Of a DNA stretch of 64,000 nucleotides, positions 63,932-64,000 are shown in pieces. The DNA is from an uncultured Hyphomicrobiales bacterium. Its GTDB lineage: Bacteria; Pseudomonadota; Alphaproteobacteria; Rhizobiales; Ancalomicrobiaceae. Under the pieces are notes generated by a model, which did not search any database, was not told the origin of the DNA, and saw only the letters and a list, made by a program, of their open reading frames with translations. The stretch's first letter is position 1; every line of letters starts with the position of its first letter. The position numbers were made by a program, and so were the translations under genes. The DNA lies in the NCBI GenBank assembly GCA_903930435.1, contig CAIYYN010000042.1:124001-188000 (forward strand), in the 5' to 3' direction.

Positions 63932-64000
63932 CCGCGCTTTCCAGCCGACTGCACGCCACATACAGAGCGGACGGTGCTAGACCTGTGACCCTCATTCGGA

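Overview
The window is chromosomal DNA from an alphaproteobacterium, most likely of the order Hyphomicrobiales. The pointers are CpdR, homospermidine synthase beside a fold-III ornithine decarboxylase, a rhizobial-type small heat-shock gene with a ROSE-like leader, a cysteine-free L31, and two RNA motifs known from alphaproteobacteria (suhB/MmgR and speF). No species can be named from the sequence alone. Most of the DNA is moderately GC-rich. Three stretches are clearly AT-rich: about 10.9-12.77 kb, 42.85-43.33 kb and the last 200 bases.

Layout. 1-3926: most of glutamate synthase large subunit (minus strand, running off the left edge) with a candidate sigma-54 promoter. 4.5-10.5 kb: threonine aldolase, small heat-shock protein with an RNA-thermometer-like leader, a lipase-like hydrolase, HisN-type phosphatase, an intergenic suhB/MmgR-type sRNA, N-formylglutamate amidohydrolase, cpdR and tRNA-Val(GAC). 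10.9-12.8 kb: an AT-rich secreted RCC1-like orphan. 12.9-19.7 kb: phosphoribosyltransferase, MOSC protein, quinone oxidoreductase, then a polyamine unit (odc, GNAT, hss) behind a long structured leader. 19.8-30.9 kb: LysR regulator, DUF1007 plus NicO nickel/cobalt permease, and assorted catabolic and housekeeping genes including rpmE.

31.0-42.0 kb looks like a nitrogen-scavenging region. It has an 8-oxoguanine-deaminase-like enzyme and a RidA protein on one strand. Divergently there is an NMT1-type ABC importer followed by a cytosine-deaminase-like amidohydrolase, a flavoprotein oxidase, a quinone reductase, a MarR regulator, a DMT exporter and a creatininase-family hydrolase. The importer is preceded by a GG-N10-GC sigma-54 element and an NtrC-like site. 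KDPG aldolase lies convergent to it.

43.3-58.9 kb is the most interesting block: twelve co-oriented, tightly packed or overlapping genes. It runs STAS, CheY, CheA, CheW, a PAS-containing MCP, CheR, CheD, CheB, a soluble MCP-like protein carrying a CheZ-like DxxxQ motif, a second STAS, a REC-PP2C-HATPase protein built like Pseudomonas HsbR, and a hybrid histidine kinase ending in an Hpt domain. No flagellar gene is in view. The arrangement suggests a chemosensory array wired to a partner-switching (HsbR/HsbA-like) output.

58.9-63.4 kb is a complete branched-chain-amino-acid-type ABC operon (livKHMGF, minus strand) with overlapping start and stop codons. At 63764-63808 there is only the 3' part of an initiator tRNA-Met, followed on its 5' side by AT-rich DNA with short direct repeats. 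This is the expected signature of an integration site, with a mobile element starting at the right edge of the window.
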